From a virus: a DNA stretch of 42,339 bases. The notes under the pieces are model-generated. The model was not told the origin of the DNA, did no database searches, and saw only the letters and a list, made by a program, of their open reading frames with translations. Shown here piece by piece: positions 29,806-37,312 of the stretch. A program made the position numbers and the translations under genes. The DNA lies in the IMG/VR virus record IMGVR_UViG_3300036901_000039, positions 1 through 42,339 of that record. One strand, 5' to 3'. Every line of letters begins with the position of its first letter. Position 1 is the stretch's first letter.

Positions 29806-30909
29806 TTAAAAGACCTCGTAGTTGGTTCCGTCGAAGATCAGAGAAATCGATTCGTAATTTACAAACATCGAGTAGGTCGTTTGTCCATCAATTGTGACGG
29901 TTCCTCCTACAGTAGTTATTGAGATGTTGCTTGTATTAGAAAGTCCTACTTTGTCTTTTATCCTTATGATCCGGCCAGTTGTCGTAGTATTAGGGAGTTT
30001 TACAGTAATCACACCTCCTGTTACATCCGCAGATATGAATTGGTCAGTAGATAGAACTGTATAGGGAGAACTTGCATGAGTAATTGTGGTGAAAGTGCTG
30101 GATGTAAGCGAACTCACAAATCCGTTAGCATCTACGGTAAAATCGGCTGAATTAAAGGCAGACAACCCAATATTGCTGGCATTTGTAGAGGAAATGGCTT
30201 GTGAAGTTTGTACATCTACAGTAAGTGTACTACCAGATCCAACCGTCGTAACTGGAGTAGTACCGGCTGCAACCGCCGCACCAAATATATTAAAGTTTCC
30301 CGCAGTAGGAGATAAAGCTCCTCCACTATTACCTGTTATAGTCTCTGCACCTATTGCCCCAACAAAAGTAACAAATCCATTGGCATCTACCGTGAAGTCT
30401 GCTGAATTGAAATGGGACACGCCATTGTCGCCTACTGTGGAAGAGGCAACGGCCTGGGATCGTTGTACCTGTATTGTATATGTATTGGCTGCTAGGGAAT
30501 CCGTACGTATGACATTAGCTGTTGTTCCTGCGGCAACTTGACCACCTGTTACAGTGACTAAACCTGCGCCATTAGGTTCCACAGGATTTGTCCCGGGAGC
30601 TGTGTGAGCATCGACTTCAAATGCTTCCGTGAAAACTCCTCCTATTACATAGAGTTCATTAGAAGCATTGATCCCTATAGTGGTGCCATCTGTAAGTACG
30701 ACAGCGTCCATTTGGCCATCTTCATTGTGGCCAGGGCCACCCGGAGTAATGAATTCAATAGCACCATTGGCGGCAGAGCCACCAGCTATAGAACCGCTGA
30801 AATTGAAGTTGTGACCATTTGGCGGTGTATCTGGCCCTCCCTCGCTAGAAAGAGTCTCTACGACTGGAGCACCGCTTGTATCGACCGATAAGACGCCTTC
30901 CTGACTCAT
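29806..30909 (-). CDS. Tail fibre-like protein with duplicated modules
   Basis: The 367-residue Thr/Gly/Val-rich protein contains two related modules of ~65 residues, each with a STxxxxGxSxFNSADFTVDANGFV segment interrupted by loops; for example FNSADFTVDANGFVTFVG and FNSADFTVDANGFVSSLT. The C-terminal SISLIFDGTNYEVF is preceded by TGRIIRIKDKVGLS, a shape often seen at phage fibre ends. It overlaps the coiled-coil gene upstream by four bases. Confidence 0.7.
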   Translation of the reverse strand: MSQEGVLSVDTSGAPVVETLSSEGGPDTPPNGHNFNFSGSIAGGSAANGAIEFITPGGPGHNEDGQMDAVVLTDGTTIGINASNELYVIGGVFTEAFEVDAHTAPGTNPVEPNGAGLVTVTGGQVAAGTTANVIRTDSLAANTYTIQVQRSQAVASSTVGDNGVSHFNSADFTVDANGFVTFVGAIGAETITGNSGGALSPTAGNFNIFGAAVAAGTTPVTTVGSGSTLTVDVQTSQAISSTNASNIGLSAFNSADFTVDANGFVSSLTSSTFTTITHASSPYTVLSTDQFISADVTGGVITVKLPNTTTTGRIIRIKDKVGLSNTSNISITTVGGTVTIDGQTTYSMFVNYESISLIFDGTNYEVF

Positions 30910-31532
30910 TTGATAACCTCAGCTCGTAATCGGACCATCGCGTTCTGTAGGATGCAAATGTCCTTGTATTGTTTGTCTTGGCGATCTTGAGTCCTTTGAA
31001 TGGTGTCCTGGATCTTTAGGACTTCGTTCTCTAAAACCATCAAATCCATGGAAACCTTTTGAATTTCATCTTTTAAACTACAAACAGTGAGTTGGATTTG
31101 ATCGAAGATCACTGAGACATCTCTAAGAGTAGGGTAGTTGTCTAAGGCTTCTTTGAAATCGTTGTTTAAGGAGTCGACTTTGTTGTTTTGATTTACAGCG
31201 TGTTTTTCCAGATCATTTTTAACTCCATTTAAAGAATTACAAAGGTGTTCACTTTTAGAATCCTGCCTATTAGATTCGTCTGTTACTCGCTGATTTACAG
31301 TTAGGATTGTGTCTTTGAGCGTTTGAGAGGTTCTGGCCAATGATCTAGAGATCTGAGAAGACTCCTCAGATTCCTTAACGATCTTTTCTAAAGAATTTTT
31401 GAGAGTGGCAAACTCGTTTAAAACTGAATCGTAAGAAGCGATCTTAGTGAAGTAATATTCGATATTTTTGCAGACTAACTTGAACCTGTCTTCTAGCGGT
31501 AGATTCGTTTCAAAGTAAATTACACCGCTCAT
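30906..31532 (-). CDS. Long coiled-coil protein in tail-fibre operon
   Basis: The 208-residue protein is almost entirely heptad-patterned (LKNSLEKIVKESEESSQISR; LKDEIQKVSMDLMVLENEV). It lies between fibre genes and shares an ATGA overlap with the next, so a fibre-shaft, trimerisation or fibre-assembly chaperone role is likely. I see no enzymatic motif. Confidence 0.65.
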   Translation of the reverse strand: MSGVIYFETNLPLEDRFKLVCKNIEYYFTKIASYDSVLNEFATLKNSLEKIVKESEESSQISRSLARTSQTLKDTILTVNQRVTDESNRQDSKSEHLCNSLNGVKNDLEKHAVNQNNKVDSLNNDFKEALDNYPTLRDVSVIFDQIQLTVCSLKDEIQKVSMDLMVLENEVLKIQDTIQRTQDRQDKQYKDICILQNAMVRLRAEVIK

Positions 31533-31538
31533 GAATAC

Positions 31539-31883
31539 CTAAACGTTATTCGAATAAATAGCTTCTACCCAGAATTCCCCTAAAGTCGGCGCCCCTTCAG
31601 ATGTTTCTTTAACCCATATACCCGTCCCTATAGGGAATAGGTTGTCGCCCGTATCAGATTTGTTCATTTGAATATCGAAGAGCTGAAAGGAGTTGGCGGC
31701 GATGCGCAACTTATTATTGATCCCATCTGTAGAAACGTAGATGTCTACATTCGTGCCGTTGTTAAACGAGATGATGCGGGGATTGATAGTGAATACACCG
31801 CCAATCTGCTGGTAACTGGCGTTAATGGCCGTTCCTGCTATCTCCCGAAGATTGTCTATTAAGGCGTACTGTACAAATGGCAT
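31539..31883 (-). CDS. Small tail-associated protein
   Basis: The protein has 114 residues with a beta-rich pattern (ASYQQIGGVFTINPRIISFN; VDIYVSTDGINNKLRIAANS) and a C-terminal GEFWVEAIYSNNV. The DGxxNK...NSFQLFDI stretch resembles small fibre-tip or baseplate-type beta sandwiches. It lies between two fibre genes on the same strand. The function is inferred from position. Confidence 0.6.
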   Translation of the reverse strand: MPFVQYALIDNLREIAGTAINASYQQIGGVFTINPRIISFNNGTNVDIYVSTDGINNKLRIAANSFQLFDIQMNKSDTGDNLFPIGTGIWVKETSEGAPTLGEFWVEAIYSNNV

Positions 31884-31892
31884 TATTTTCTC

Positions 31893-32672
31893 TTAGTTCA
31901 GAACTAAAAATGTAAGAACAAGCGATCCAGTATTTGTTGTCGCTCCAGTTCCGTTCTGGATTACAACTGCAGATGTGCTTGCACTATTTGTCACGCTTTG
32001 AACCGTCAGAGAAGAACCTGTAGTTCCTCCCGTTAGGCTATACAGAACCTGGGTAGTAGATGCCGTAACTGAGCTATTGGTAATTGTGAAGGTGAAGGTT
32101 GCGCCGGCAGCGATGGAAGGAGTTGTAATAGTGATTTGGCCAGAGCGTCCATTTAAGGTAGCTGTGGTCGTTCCTGATGCCGTTCCTGAATTGAGGACAA
32201 GTCCATTACCAGCTGCAGATGACACGAAATTTCCAGCTGTTGCTGTGATATTTCCTAGAGTTGCAGTCAATGTAGTTGTAGCAGCGATAGATCCAGGGGC
32301 AATAAATGCTGAAGGGACGCTAACGGTAATTGTTGATCCCGAAGCTGCCGTAGTTATCTCAGAAGCGGTTCCTGCGATCTTGATATTGCCAACTGCAGGA
32401 GCAGCCGTGCCGGTATCACCTGTTAAGGAAGAAAGCTCAATAGAGCCACCGCCATCCCCTACCCAATTAGGAAGAGTGACGTTGGCGGACGTTGAAAAGG
32501 ATGTAAGGGTGTAAGTGGCGTTATTTACAGTGTCGATCCAGCGCTTGCCGATGGGGTACATTGTTATGTCATTTGTAGATGGTGCTCGCACATCTAGGTG
32601 CGGTACCTCTACGTTTTCTGGTCGATTCCCGAAAGCTACTGTATTTAGGTTAGCACCTGGTTGGAAAGTCAT
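31893..32672 (-). CDS. Tail fibre-like protein, Thr/Ser/Ala-rich
   Basis: The protein has 259 residues. The N-terminal LDVRAPSTNDITMYPIGKRW and NATYTLTSF segments parallel the base of the 28352-29803 fibre, suggesting that both attach to the same tail site. The rest is low-complexity Thr/Ser/Ala beta structure (GNITATAGNFVSSAAGNGLV; TASTTQVLYSLTGGTTGSSL). First gene of the fibre operon. Confidence 0.7.
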   Translation of the reverse strand: MTFQPGANLNTVAFGNRPENVEVPHLDVRAPSTNDITMYPIGKRWIDTVNNATYTLTSFSTSANVTLPNWVGDGGGSIELSSLTGDTGTAAPAVGNIKIAGTASEITTAASGSTITVSVPSAFIAPGSIAATTTLTATLGNITATAGNFVSSAAGNGLVLNSGTASGTTTATLNGRSGQITITTPSIAAGATFTFTITNSSVTASTTQVLYSLTGGTTGSSLTVQSVTNSASTSAVVIQNGTGATTNTGSLVLTFLVLN

Positions 32673-32751
32673 AAAAACCTCTTGATGTGTTAAATTAAAA
32701 TTTAACTTATAAGGTTTTTAATGCGCTACCCTGATCAAATAATTTTGTGAG

Positions 32752-32780
32752 TTGAAAAATATGAGAAAATTTGTTAAGAT
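32752..32780 (+). promoter_or_regulatory. Strong sigma70-like promoter for the membrane-protein pair
   Basis: TTGAAA (32752-32757) and TAAGAT (32775-32780) are exactly 17 bp apart. The ATG of the following gene is 22 bp downstream of the -10. Confidence 0.65.
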
Positions 32781-32802
32781 CTATAGGAAAAAAGGTTGAT
32801 TA

Positions 32803-33129
32803 ATGACCGTACTTGAAGTGATACAGCTAGTTTTGGGTTCTGGAGGAGTAGTTGGAATATTGCTCCTTATTTATAAGTTGGGTCGAGTTATAGAAAGAAT
32901 CGAGTATTTAGGAAGAGACATTTATAAAGTTCACGAAGAAATAGGTGCAACACGGGCGACGTTGCGTGAAGTAAAAAATGAAATATTGGACGTAAAAGAA
33001 CGAGTATCCTTCATTGAGAGCTTTGTTTTTTTTTCGGAAATCCAGGCGGAAAGCAACAATCCGCGGAGCGATGCCGCGAAGAAGATGTGGGAGAGAAGGA
33101 AAATGAAGAAATTAGAGAGTAGGAAATAA
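32803..33129 (+). CDS. Membrane-anchored coiled-coil protein (holin- or spanin-like)
   Basis: The protein has 108 residues. A Gly/Leu-rich transmembrane helix occupies residues ~8-27 (LVLGSGGVVGILLLIYKLG). A long charged coiled coil follows (VIERIEYLGRDIYKVHEEIG then VKNEILDVKERVSFIES) and a basic tail ends it. The topology fits an inner-membrane spanin or an XhlA-like lysis accessory protein. It is on the plus strand, alone with a 21-residue peptide among minus virion genes, under its own promoter. Confidence 0.6.
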   Translation: MTVLEVIQLVLGSGGVVGILLLIYKLGRVIERIEYLGRDIYKVHEEIGATRATLREVKNEILDVKERVSFIESFVFFSEIQAESNNPRSDAAKKMWERRKMKKLESRK

Positions 33130-33194
33130 TGTGCTGGACATTTTTTGGTATTATGATGGTTATTTTAATGCTGACTGATAAATATTGTCGCTAA
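33129..33194 (+). CDS. Tiny 21-residue hydrophobic peptide
   Basis: The frame MCWTFFGIMMVILMLTDKYC plus Arg starts at an ATG that overlaps the TAA of the previous gene (TAATG), with AGGA just upstream. It is one transmembrane helix with a short charged end, as in phage micro-proteins that pair with holins or spanins. It ends inside the stop region of the convergent gene. Confidence 0.45.
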   Translation: MCWTFFGIMMVILMLTDKYCR

Positions 33195-34762
33195 TCTTCT
33201 TCGGGATTTTCCATAGACTTCTTCAGAATGGCCGTTGCAGTTCTATATCCTTCAAGGTTACTTCCTTTTAACGCTTTCAAAGCATCAGAATATGCCCGAC
33301 GGGTCGCTGCCTTGCTCAAATAAAAACCTAAAAGACTTCTCCCGACTTTTTGAGCTGCAATTCCCCCTAAATATTTTCCTAATACTGGGATAAGGAAAGT
33401 AAGAGGGAAAGCTGCCTCATATTTATGGTATTGAGTTTTTGGGATTCCCTTGATAGCTTCTGTCGCAGACTTAAGGTCTTTAGCGAGTTGACCTATTTCA
33501 CTCGCACCTTGCTGCCCCATCATCATAGAAAGTTTTTGCTGCGTTCTAGGATCATTTCCAAGTTTTTCCAAGGATCTAGGGGTTAGGCGTCCTCCGAAAA
33601 ACCCATCCAATTCCTTTAGCGTCTTGGTGGCATTTATATGCTGTTTAAACGCAGCGTTTAGCCTTTCAAACTCATTAACCCATTTACTGTCCTTGCCCAG
33701 GGAATCCCTGAAAGATTGGGCAATAGCTTTATTTTGGGATACCAGGAAATCAGCATATTCTTTTTGGGTTCCTGTCAGTCGGGATGTCTCGTATATCTGA
33801 TTTAATTTTTGGTTATTGGATCTATAAGTTTTAAGAGCTTTAGGCAACGTAGATGGAGGTTTTTTGTAGAAGGCTTTAATTTCTAAAGCTATTTTCTTCG
33901 CATCCTGGTGGGGGTTAGGAACGCCTCTATATTTAGCAGCCGTTTTCTCTAAAAGCTCCTCAACGGGAGTTAAATCAATTCGGGCCTTCGAGCTTTCTGC
34001 GACTTTTTCGAGATGCCCCAATCTCTTAGAAAAAAACCCTTTAAAATCAAAGCCCTGTTCTATTTGCTTAGTAATAGGCATTTGTTCATGTACTTTTGAT
34101 TTAGCAAGATGACCAGCTTCTTTGTTAAGCTTTTCGATAGCTTTCTTCTGAGTCTCTTTCCCGATTAAAGAAATAGAAGTCAATTTAGATTCAATTGCTC
34201 TTGGCTTAGACAGACCACTAGGGAATAATTCTTTCGTTTTACTTGTTAAGGATTTCGCTACTTTAGGAATGGCTTGAGCGCCTTTAATAATTTCCTTCGG
34301 ACTATAAGACCCTAAGAAGTTTGCCGTCTTTTCAATGCCGCCTTCTGGTTCTAAATCATACCCAGTAAGTTTTTGAATTCCTTGTTTGACTAAGCCTGAA
34401 GGAGTCCGATCAATGGACTGTATCTCGTCTTTATAGGAATCGGGGTTTTCAATTAAATTTTGTAATACTTGTAATTTTTTCTCGCCCTCTTCATTTAGAT
34501 TCCCTTTTTGCTTAAGGTCGGAAAGCTTTTCAAAAGTTCTACGTATGCCTTTTTGCGCTTGAATAGTACGTGCCCCTTTTGAATTGAATAATTGCGAAGG
34601 AATAGAATAAAAAGACAAAGCACGATCTATATAACCGAGACCATATTGACCTGCTGTTCTTGCGGTTTTTTCTAGAGTTCCTCTTTCTGGCTTATCAAGA
34701 AAACTTAATGGGTCAGAAGAAGAATTTCCTTCGTCAAGAAAGTCAAGTGGGTCAGCAGCCAT
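33191..34762 (-). CDS. Probable internal virion / ejection protein
   Basis: The protein has 523 residues, highly basic and helical. A short N-terminal repeat (DPLDFLDEGN and DPLSFLDKPE) precedes a Lys-rich body with long amphipathic helices such as KEYADFLVSQNKAIAQSFRD and KEIIKGAQAIPKVAKSL. A C-terminal hydrophobic hairpin follows (LTFLIPVLGKYLGGIAAQKV). Size, basicity and position upstream of the fibre genes match podovirus ejection proteins that enter the host with the DNA. The family is not recognised. Confidence 0.65.
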   Translation of the reverse strand: MAADPLDFLDEGNSSSDPLSFLDKPERGTLEKTARTAGQYGLGYIDRALSFYSIPSQLFNSKGARTIQAQKGIRRTFEKLSDLKQKGNLNEEGEKKLQVLQNLIENPDSYKDEIQSIDRTPSGLVKQGIQKLTGYDLEPEGGIEKTANFLGSYSPKEIIKGAQAIPKVAKSLTSKTKELFPSGLSKPRAIESKLTSISLIGKETQKKAIEKLNKEAGHLAKSKVHEQMPITKQIEQGFDFKGFFSKRLGHLEKVAESSKARIDLTPVEELLEKTAAKYRGVPNPHQDAKKIALEIKAFYKKPPSTLPKALKTYRSNNQKLNQIYETSRLTGTQKEYADFLVSQNKAIAQSFRDSLGKDSKWVNEFERLNAAFKQHINATKTLKELDGFFGGRLTPRSLEKLGNDPRTQQKLSMMMGQQGASEIGQLAKDLKSATEAIKGIPKTQYHKYEAAFPLTFLIPVLGKYLGGIAAQKVGRSLLGFYLSKAATRRAYSDALKALKGSNLEGYRTATAILKKSMENPEED

Positions 34763-35376
34763 TATAATCCCTCAAATTCTAAAGCTAATTTCTCTCTAAC
34801 CTTTTCTTTATCTTTAAATGTTTTGTAAAGTTGGGCCGCTTTAGCTTTATGACTAGGATTAGAAGGATTAAAAGGTTCTTTCTTTCCAGATTTATTTGAA
34901 GAAGAACCTTCCGACTCCGATGATATTTTATTTGTAAAAATATCTTCTAAACCTTGTAGAGCACCAAGAAGTTTTTCATCAGGACTTGTTGGGTCAGTGA
35001 TAATTTTGCTGTATTTTTCAAATTCCCTTTGGTTTCTGACAGGAACTCCAGCAGCTGCTAAAGGAATGAGCGATATACCCAGCTGTTCAAATTGCCCAGA
35101 ATCCCTAGCTGTTTCTCCGCCGAACAGACTCATTATACCTGAGCCCCTACCGAGATTTCCCTTTTCTATGAGTGATCTCATTTTTTTAATAGTATCAATT
35201 CCTGCAACAAACTTTTGATCATCAAAAAGTTTTTTGTCTTCTTTTTTCTTCATTTCCTGAAGTTTTATTTGCTGATCAAATCCAAGTTTCCTTTCGACGC
35301 CCTTTGTCAATCCTTCACCCAAATTCCTGCCCGCTGTAGAGCCAAAACTAGGAATTTCACCGATTATCTGAACCAT
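34762..35376 (-). CDS. Probable minor virion protein
   Basis: The 204-residue protein has a Gly-rich start (IPSFGSTAGRNLGEGLTKGV), a central AAGVPVRNQREFEKYSKIIT segment and a Ser/Lys-rich linker before a helical end. Its stop codon overlaps the ATG of the large ejection-like protein, so they are coupled and probably made in fixed ratio. The function is inferred from position. Confidence 0.6.
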   Translation of the reverse strand: MVQIIGEIPSFGSTAGRNLGEGLTKGVERKLGFDQQIKLQEMKKKEDKKLFDDQKFVAGIDTIKKMRSLIEKGNLGRGSGIMSLFGGETARDSGQFEQLGISLIPLAAAGVPVRNQREFEKYSKIITDPTSPDEKLLGALQGLEDIFTNKISSESEGSSSNKSGKKEPFNPSNPSHKAKAAQLYKTFKDKEKVREKLALEFEGL

Positions 35377-35385
35377 TTTTTACCT

Positions 35386-35922
35386 CTAGAATCCTAGTTG
35401 ACTCATTCCAAATTGAGAAGCACCGCTTATACCGCCCTCAATAAGGGACTGCCAAAACGGCTTCTTCTTAGGGGCTGCAAACTGCTCATAAGGCCGTTGA
35501 CCTAGCAATTCGTGGCTTATTCCCATTAGGTCATGCAGGGCTTGTCTCTGTATGCCCATTCGTTGCGATTGTAGCTGTCCTGCGAAATCTTGGGATGCCT
35601 GATTCATGGTGTTCTTAAATCCGCTGCTCTTTTGAGCTCCCGAGCCCATTCCACTAAACCTAGAAGCCAACCCTCCTTGCAATTCGCTGAACTGCTTAAG
35701 CGCTGGTGCTTCTAGCTGGTCGAACTGGGATTGATCGCCACCAGCAAGCTTTGAAAGATAGCTATCTTGACCCACATGCCCAAACATCTGCTGGAATAGC
35801 TGCATCTGATCCGGGGTGAATTGCTGCATAGAAAATGGCGTTAGACCGCCTTTAGATTTGCCCTTATTAAGAGAGGGAGTCATTCCCTTTCCCATTCCAG
35901 TGCCAGTTGCCATCATGGACAT
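35386..35922 (-). CDS. Probable internal virion protein, Gln/Met-rich
   Basis: The protein has 178 residues. The N-terminal MATGTGMGKGM and Gln/Phe-rich QQFTPDQMQLFQQMFGHVGQ are followed by amphipathic helices and an end with FWQSLIEGGISGASQFG, a possible membrane-active segment. It is the first of three consecutive virion genes of the ejection type. The composition is typical of small podovirus core proteins. Confidence 0.6.
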   Translation of the reverse strand: MSMMATGTGMGKGMTPSLNKGKSKGGLTPFSMQQFTPDQMQLFQQMFGHVGQDSYLSKLAGGDQSQFDQLEAPALKQFSELQGGLASRFSGMGSGAQKSSGFKNTMNQASQDFAGQLQSQRMGIQRQALHDLMGISHELLGQRPYEQFAAPKKKPFWQSLIEGGISGASQFGMSQLGF

Positions 35923-35965
35923 ATAGACCTCATGTTAAATTGAGAGTAGCAGTTTAAATTTATTT

Positions 35966-36015
35966 TTACCAATTGAACTTAACGGCACAACTGGTAAAAT
36001 GGTCAACAAGTTGAC
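35966..36015 (+). promoter_or_regulatory. Promoter with two operator dyads for the regulator/methyltransferase unit
   Basis: TTGAAC (35973-35978) and TAAAAT (35995-36000) are 16 bp apart. An inverted repeat TTACCAATTG...CAACTGGTAA (35966-35997, 9 of 10 matched) spans the promoter. A perfect GTCAAC-AA-GTTGAC palindrome (36002-36015) lies over the start of transcription. This arrangement is typical of a tightly repressed or autoregulated promoter. Confidence 0.6.
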
Positions 36016-36041
36016 TAATTTAATTTATTGTAGGTTTAATC

Positions 36042-36218
36042 ATGAAAGTTGATGCAAAATTAGCACTCAAACCAGAAGTATTCGATTTAATGAAGGAATT
36101 AGCACGTTGTGGAGTGCCAGAATTTAAGGCATTGTCGATTGGTTATTTGATGAGAAAACTAAAGTGCACAGCCTCAAGGGCTAAGCAATATTTAGATATC
36201 CACAATCGTGCTTCATAA
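36042..36218 (+). CDS. Small putative DNA-binding regulator
   Basis: The 58-residue protein MKVDAKLALKPEVFDLMKEL with ALSIGYLMRKLKCTASRAKQ is all-helical with a plausible helix-turn-helix (IGYLMRKLKCTASRAKQYL). It lies between a dyad-rich promoter and the methyltransferase gene, as controller proteins of restriction-modification systems do. It is too short to assign to a family. Confidence 0.55.
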   Translation: MKVDAKLALKPEVFDLMKELARCGVPEFKALSIGYLMRKLKCTASRAKQYLDIHNRAS

Positions 36219-36255
36219 GAACTATTATCAGACGTTACAAGGATTAATTTAGGGC

Positions 36256-37149
36256 ATGGGTAAATTAAATGGCTTGGATTTATTTAGCGGAATCGGCGGC
36301 ATGTCCGTCGGTTTGCAGGAATGGGTTAGACCCATTGCATATTGTGAAATTGACAAATATTGCCAAGGAGTTCTCCTCTCCCTCATGTCCACCAATGCAA
36401 TTTATTCAGCACCCATTTGGGATGATATTCGAAGTTTACCAACCATCATGTTTCCCGATATTGATATCATCTATGGAGGATTCCCATGTCAGGATATCAG
36501 CGTTGCAGGACGCGGAGAAGGCTTGGAGGGAAAGCGAAGCGGACTATTTTTTGAGATCGTGCGCTTGGCCAAAGAAATCAAGCCCAAGTTCATATTCCTT
36601 GAAAATGTCCCCGCCATCACAAGCCGAGGGGGTGTTACTGTCGTTCGAACGCTTGCCGAAATGGGGTATGATTGTCGATGGTGTGTTATATCCGCTGCTT
36701 CCATTGGAGCGTTACACCGTCGCGAAAGGTGGTTCTTATTGGGCTACGCCAAACACCCTGGATGGAATGGCTCTGAGGAGCGAGGAAGCCTTGAAGCACC
36801 AATTCTCCCATGCGCGAAAGGGAAGGACGAAACCTGCGAATCTGAGGGAACAGGTTCATCCTCAATGTTGGCCTCAGAATCTATTTCCAACTCCACAGGC
36901 CAGCGACGGGACGAAGGGGCCGGCAAAGGAATATGTTGCGGGAGGGAACCAAGCCAGCATGAGGAATCTCCCAACAATGGCAGCCCGGGGAATGAACAAC
37001 GATCAACCTGGTGGTCAGTTGAACCCGACGTGGGTCGAGTGGCTGATGGGGTATCCCAGCGGGTGGATAAACTTAGAGCCTTGGGCAATGCGGTGGTACC
37101 TCTTCAAGCGAAAGAAGCGTTCAAAATCTTAATGGGATTTAAATCGTAA
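36256..37149 (+). CDS. C5-cytosine DNA methyltransferase
   Basis: This 297-residue protein has all expected motifs in order: DLFSGIGG (motif I, residues 8-15), GGFPCQDIS with catalytic C78 (motif IV), ENVPA with E116 (motif VI), HRRERWF (VIII, ~154-160) and RALGNAVVP (X, ~274-282). The low-complexity stretch at ~165-250 corresponds to the target-recognition region, so the target is unknown. No restriction enzyme is adjacent, so it is an orphan enzyme that probably protects phage DNA. Almost the whole gene is also open in the +1 frame. Confidence 0.9.
   Translation: MGKLNGLDLFSGIGGMSVGLQEWVRPIAYCEIDKYCQGVLLSLMSTNAIYSAPIWDDIRSLPTIMFPDIDIIYGGFPCQDISVAGRGEGLEGKRSGLFFEIVRLAKEIKPKFIFLENVPAITSRGGVTVVRTLAEMGYDCRWCVISAASIGALHRRERWFLLGYAKHPGWNGSEERGSLEAPILPCAKGKDETCESEGTGSSSMLASESISNSTGQRRDEGAGKGICCGREPSQHEESPNNGSPGNEQRSTWWSVEPDVGRVADGVSQRVDKLRALGNAVVPLQAKEAFKILMGFKS
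36473..37132 (+). CDS. Overlapping +1-frame protein inside the methyltransferase gene
   Basis: The +1 frame is open from 36269 to 37132. The likely start at 36473 gives 219 residues beginning EDSHVRISALQDAEKAW. It contains ERLPKWGMIVDGVLYPLLPL, FPTPQASDGTKGP and the C-terminal GGQLNPTWVEWLMGYPSGW. I recognise the PTPxASD and LNPxWVEWLMGxPxGW motifs from phage proteins annotated separately as methyltransferase-associated. Here both are read from the same DNA as methyltransferase motifs IV to X. No ribosome binding site is seen before 36473, so translation might start elsewhere or by coupling. Confidence 0.55.
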   Translation: MEDSHVRISALQDAEKAWRESEADYFLRSCAWPKKSSPSSYSLKMSPPSQAEGVLLSFERLPKWGMIVDGVLYPLLPLERYTVAKGGSYWATPNTLDGMALRSEEALKHQFSHARKGRTKPANLREQVHPQCWPQNLFPTPQASDGTKGPAKEYVAGGNQASMRNLPTMAARGMNNDQPGGQLNPTWVEWLMGYPSGWINLEPWAMRWYLFKRKKRSKS

Positions 37150-37169
37150 GTTATAAATAATATTTAAAA

Positions 37170-37298
37170 GGTCACTACCCCATTGGTTGGGATGACGCAA
37201 CTAGATCTAGCGCGGATGACGTATTCATTCGCCTTATGTCACTAAGATAAGTCGTCATGGGATTGCGCAGTTCTGGGGTTCGAATCCTCAAGTGGCCA
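37170..37298 (+). tRNA. tRNA-Pro(UGG)-like gene with a 55-nt insertion in the anticodon loop
   Basis: Acceptor GGTCACT pairs with AGTGGCC (37170-37176 with 37291-37297). The T-arm is TGGGG-TTCGAAT-CCTCA and discriminator A is at 37298. The anticodon stem CGCAA (37196-37200) pairs with TTGCG (37263-37267). Between them lies CT, then 55 extra nt (37203-37257), then TGGGA. Without the insertion the loop is CTTGGGA, the tRNA-Pro(UGG) loop, and the RNA is 73-74 nt. The insertion folds into hairpins of its own. Position 8 is A, not the usual T, and no CCA is encoded. Confidence 0.45.
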
Positions 37299-37312
37299 TT
37301 ACAAAGGCATAT

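Noticed and set aside
36744-37088. A 114-codon minus ORF over the methyltransferase gene
   Set aside because: No ribosome binding site or motif supports it; unlike the +1 plus frame it carries no recognisable protein signature.
37170-37298. Reading the tRNA 3' half as a phage attachment site
   Set aside because: No integrase is recognisable and the 5' acceptor and anticodon stems also pair, so a tRNA-like gene with an insertion explains more of the sequence.
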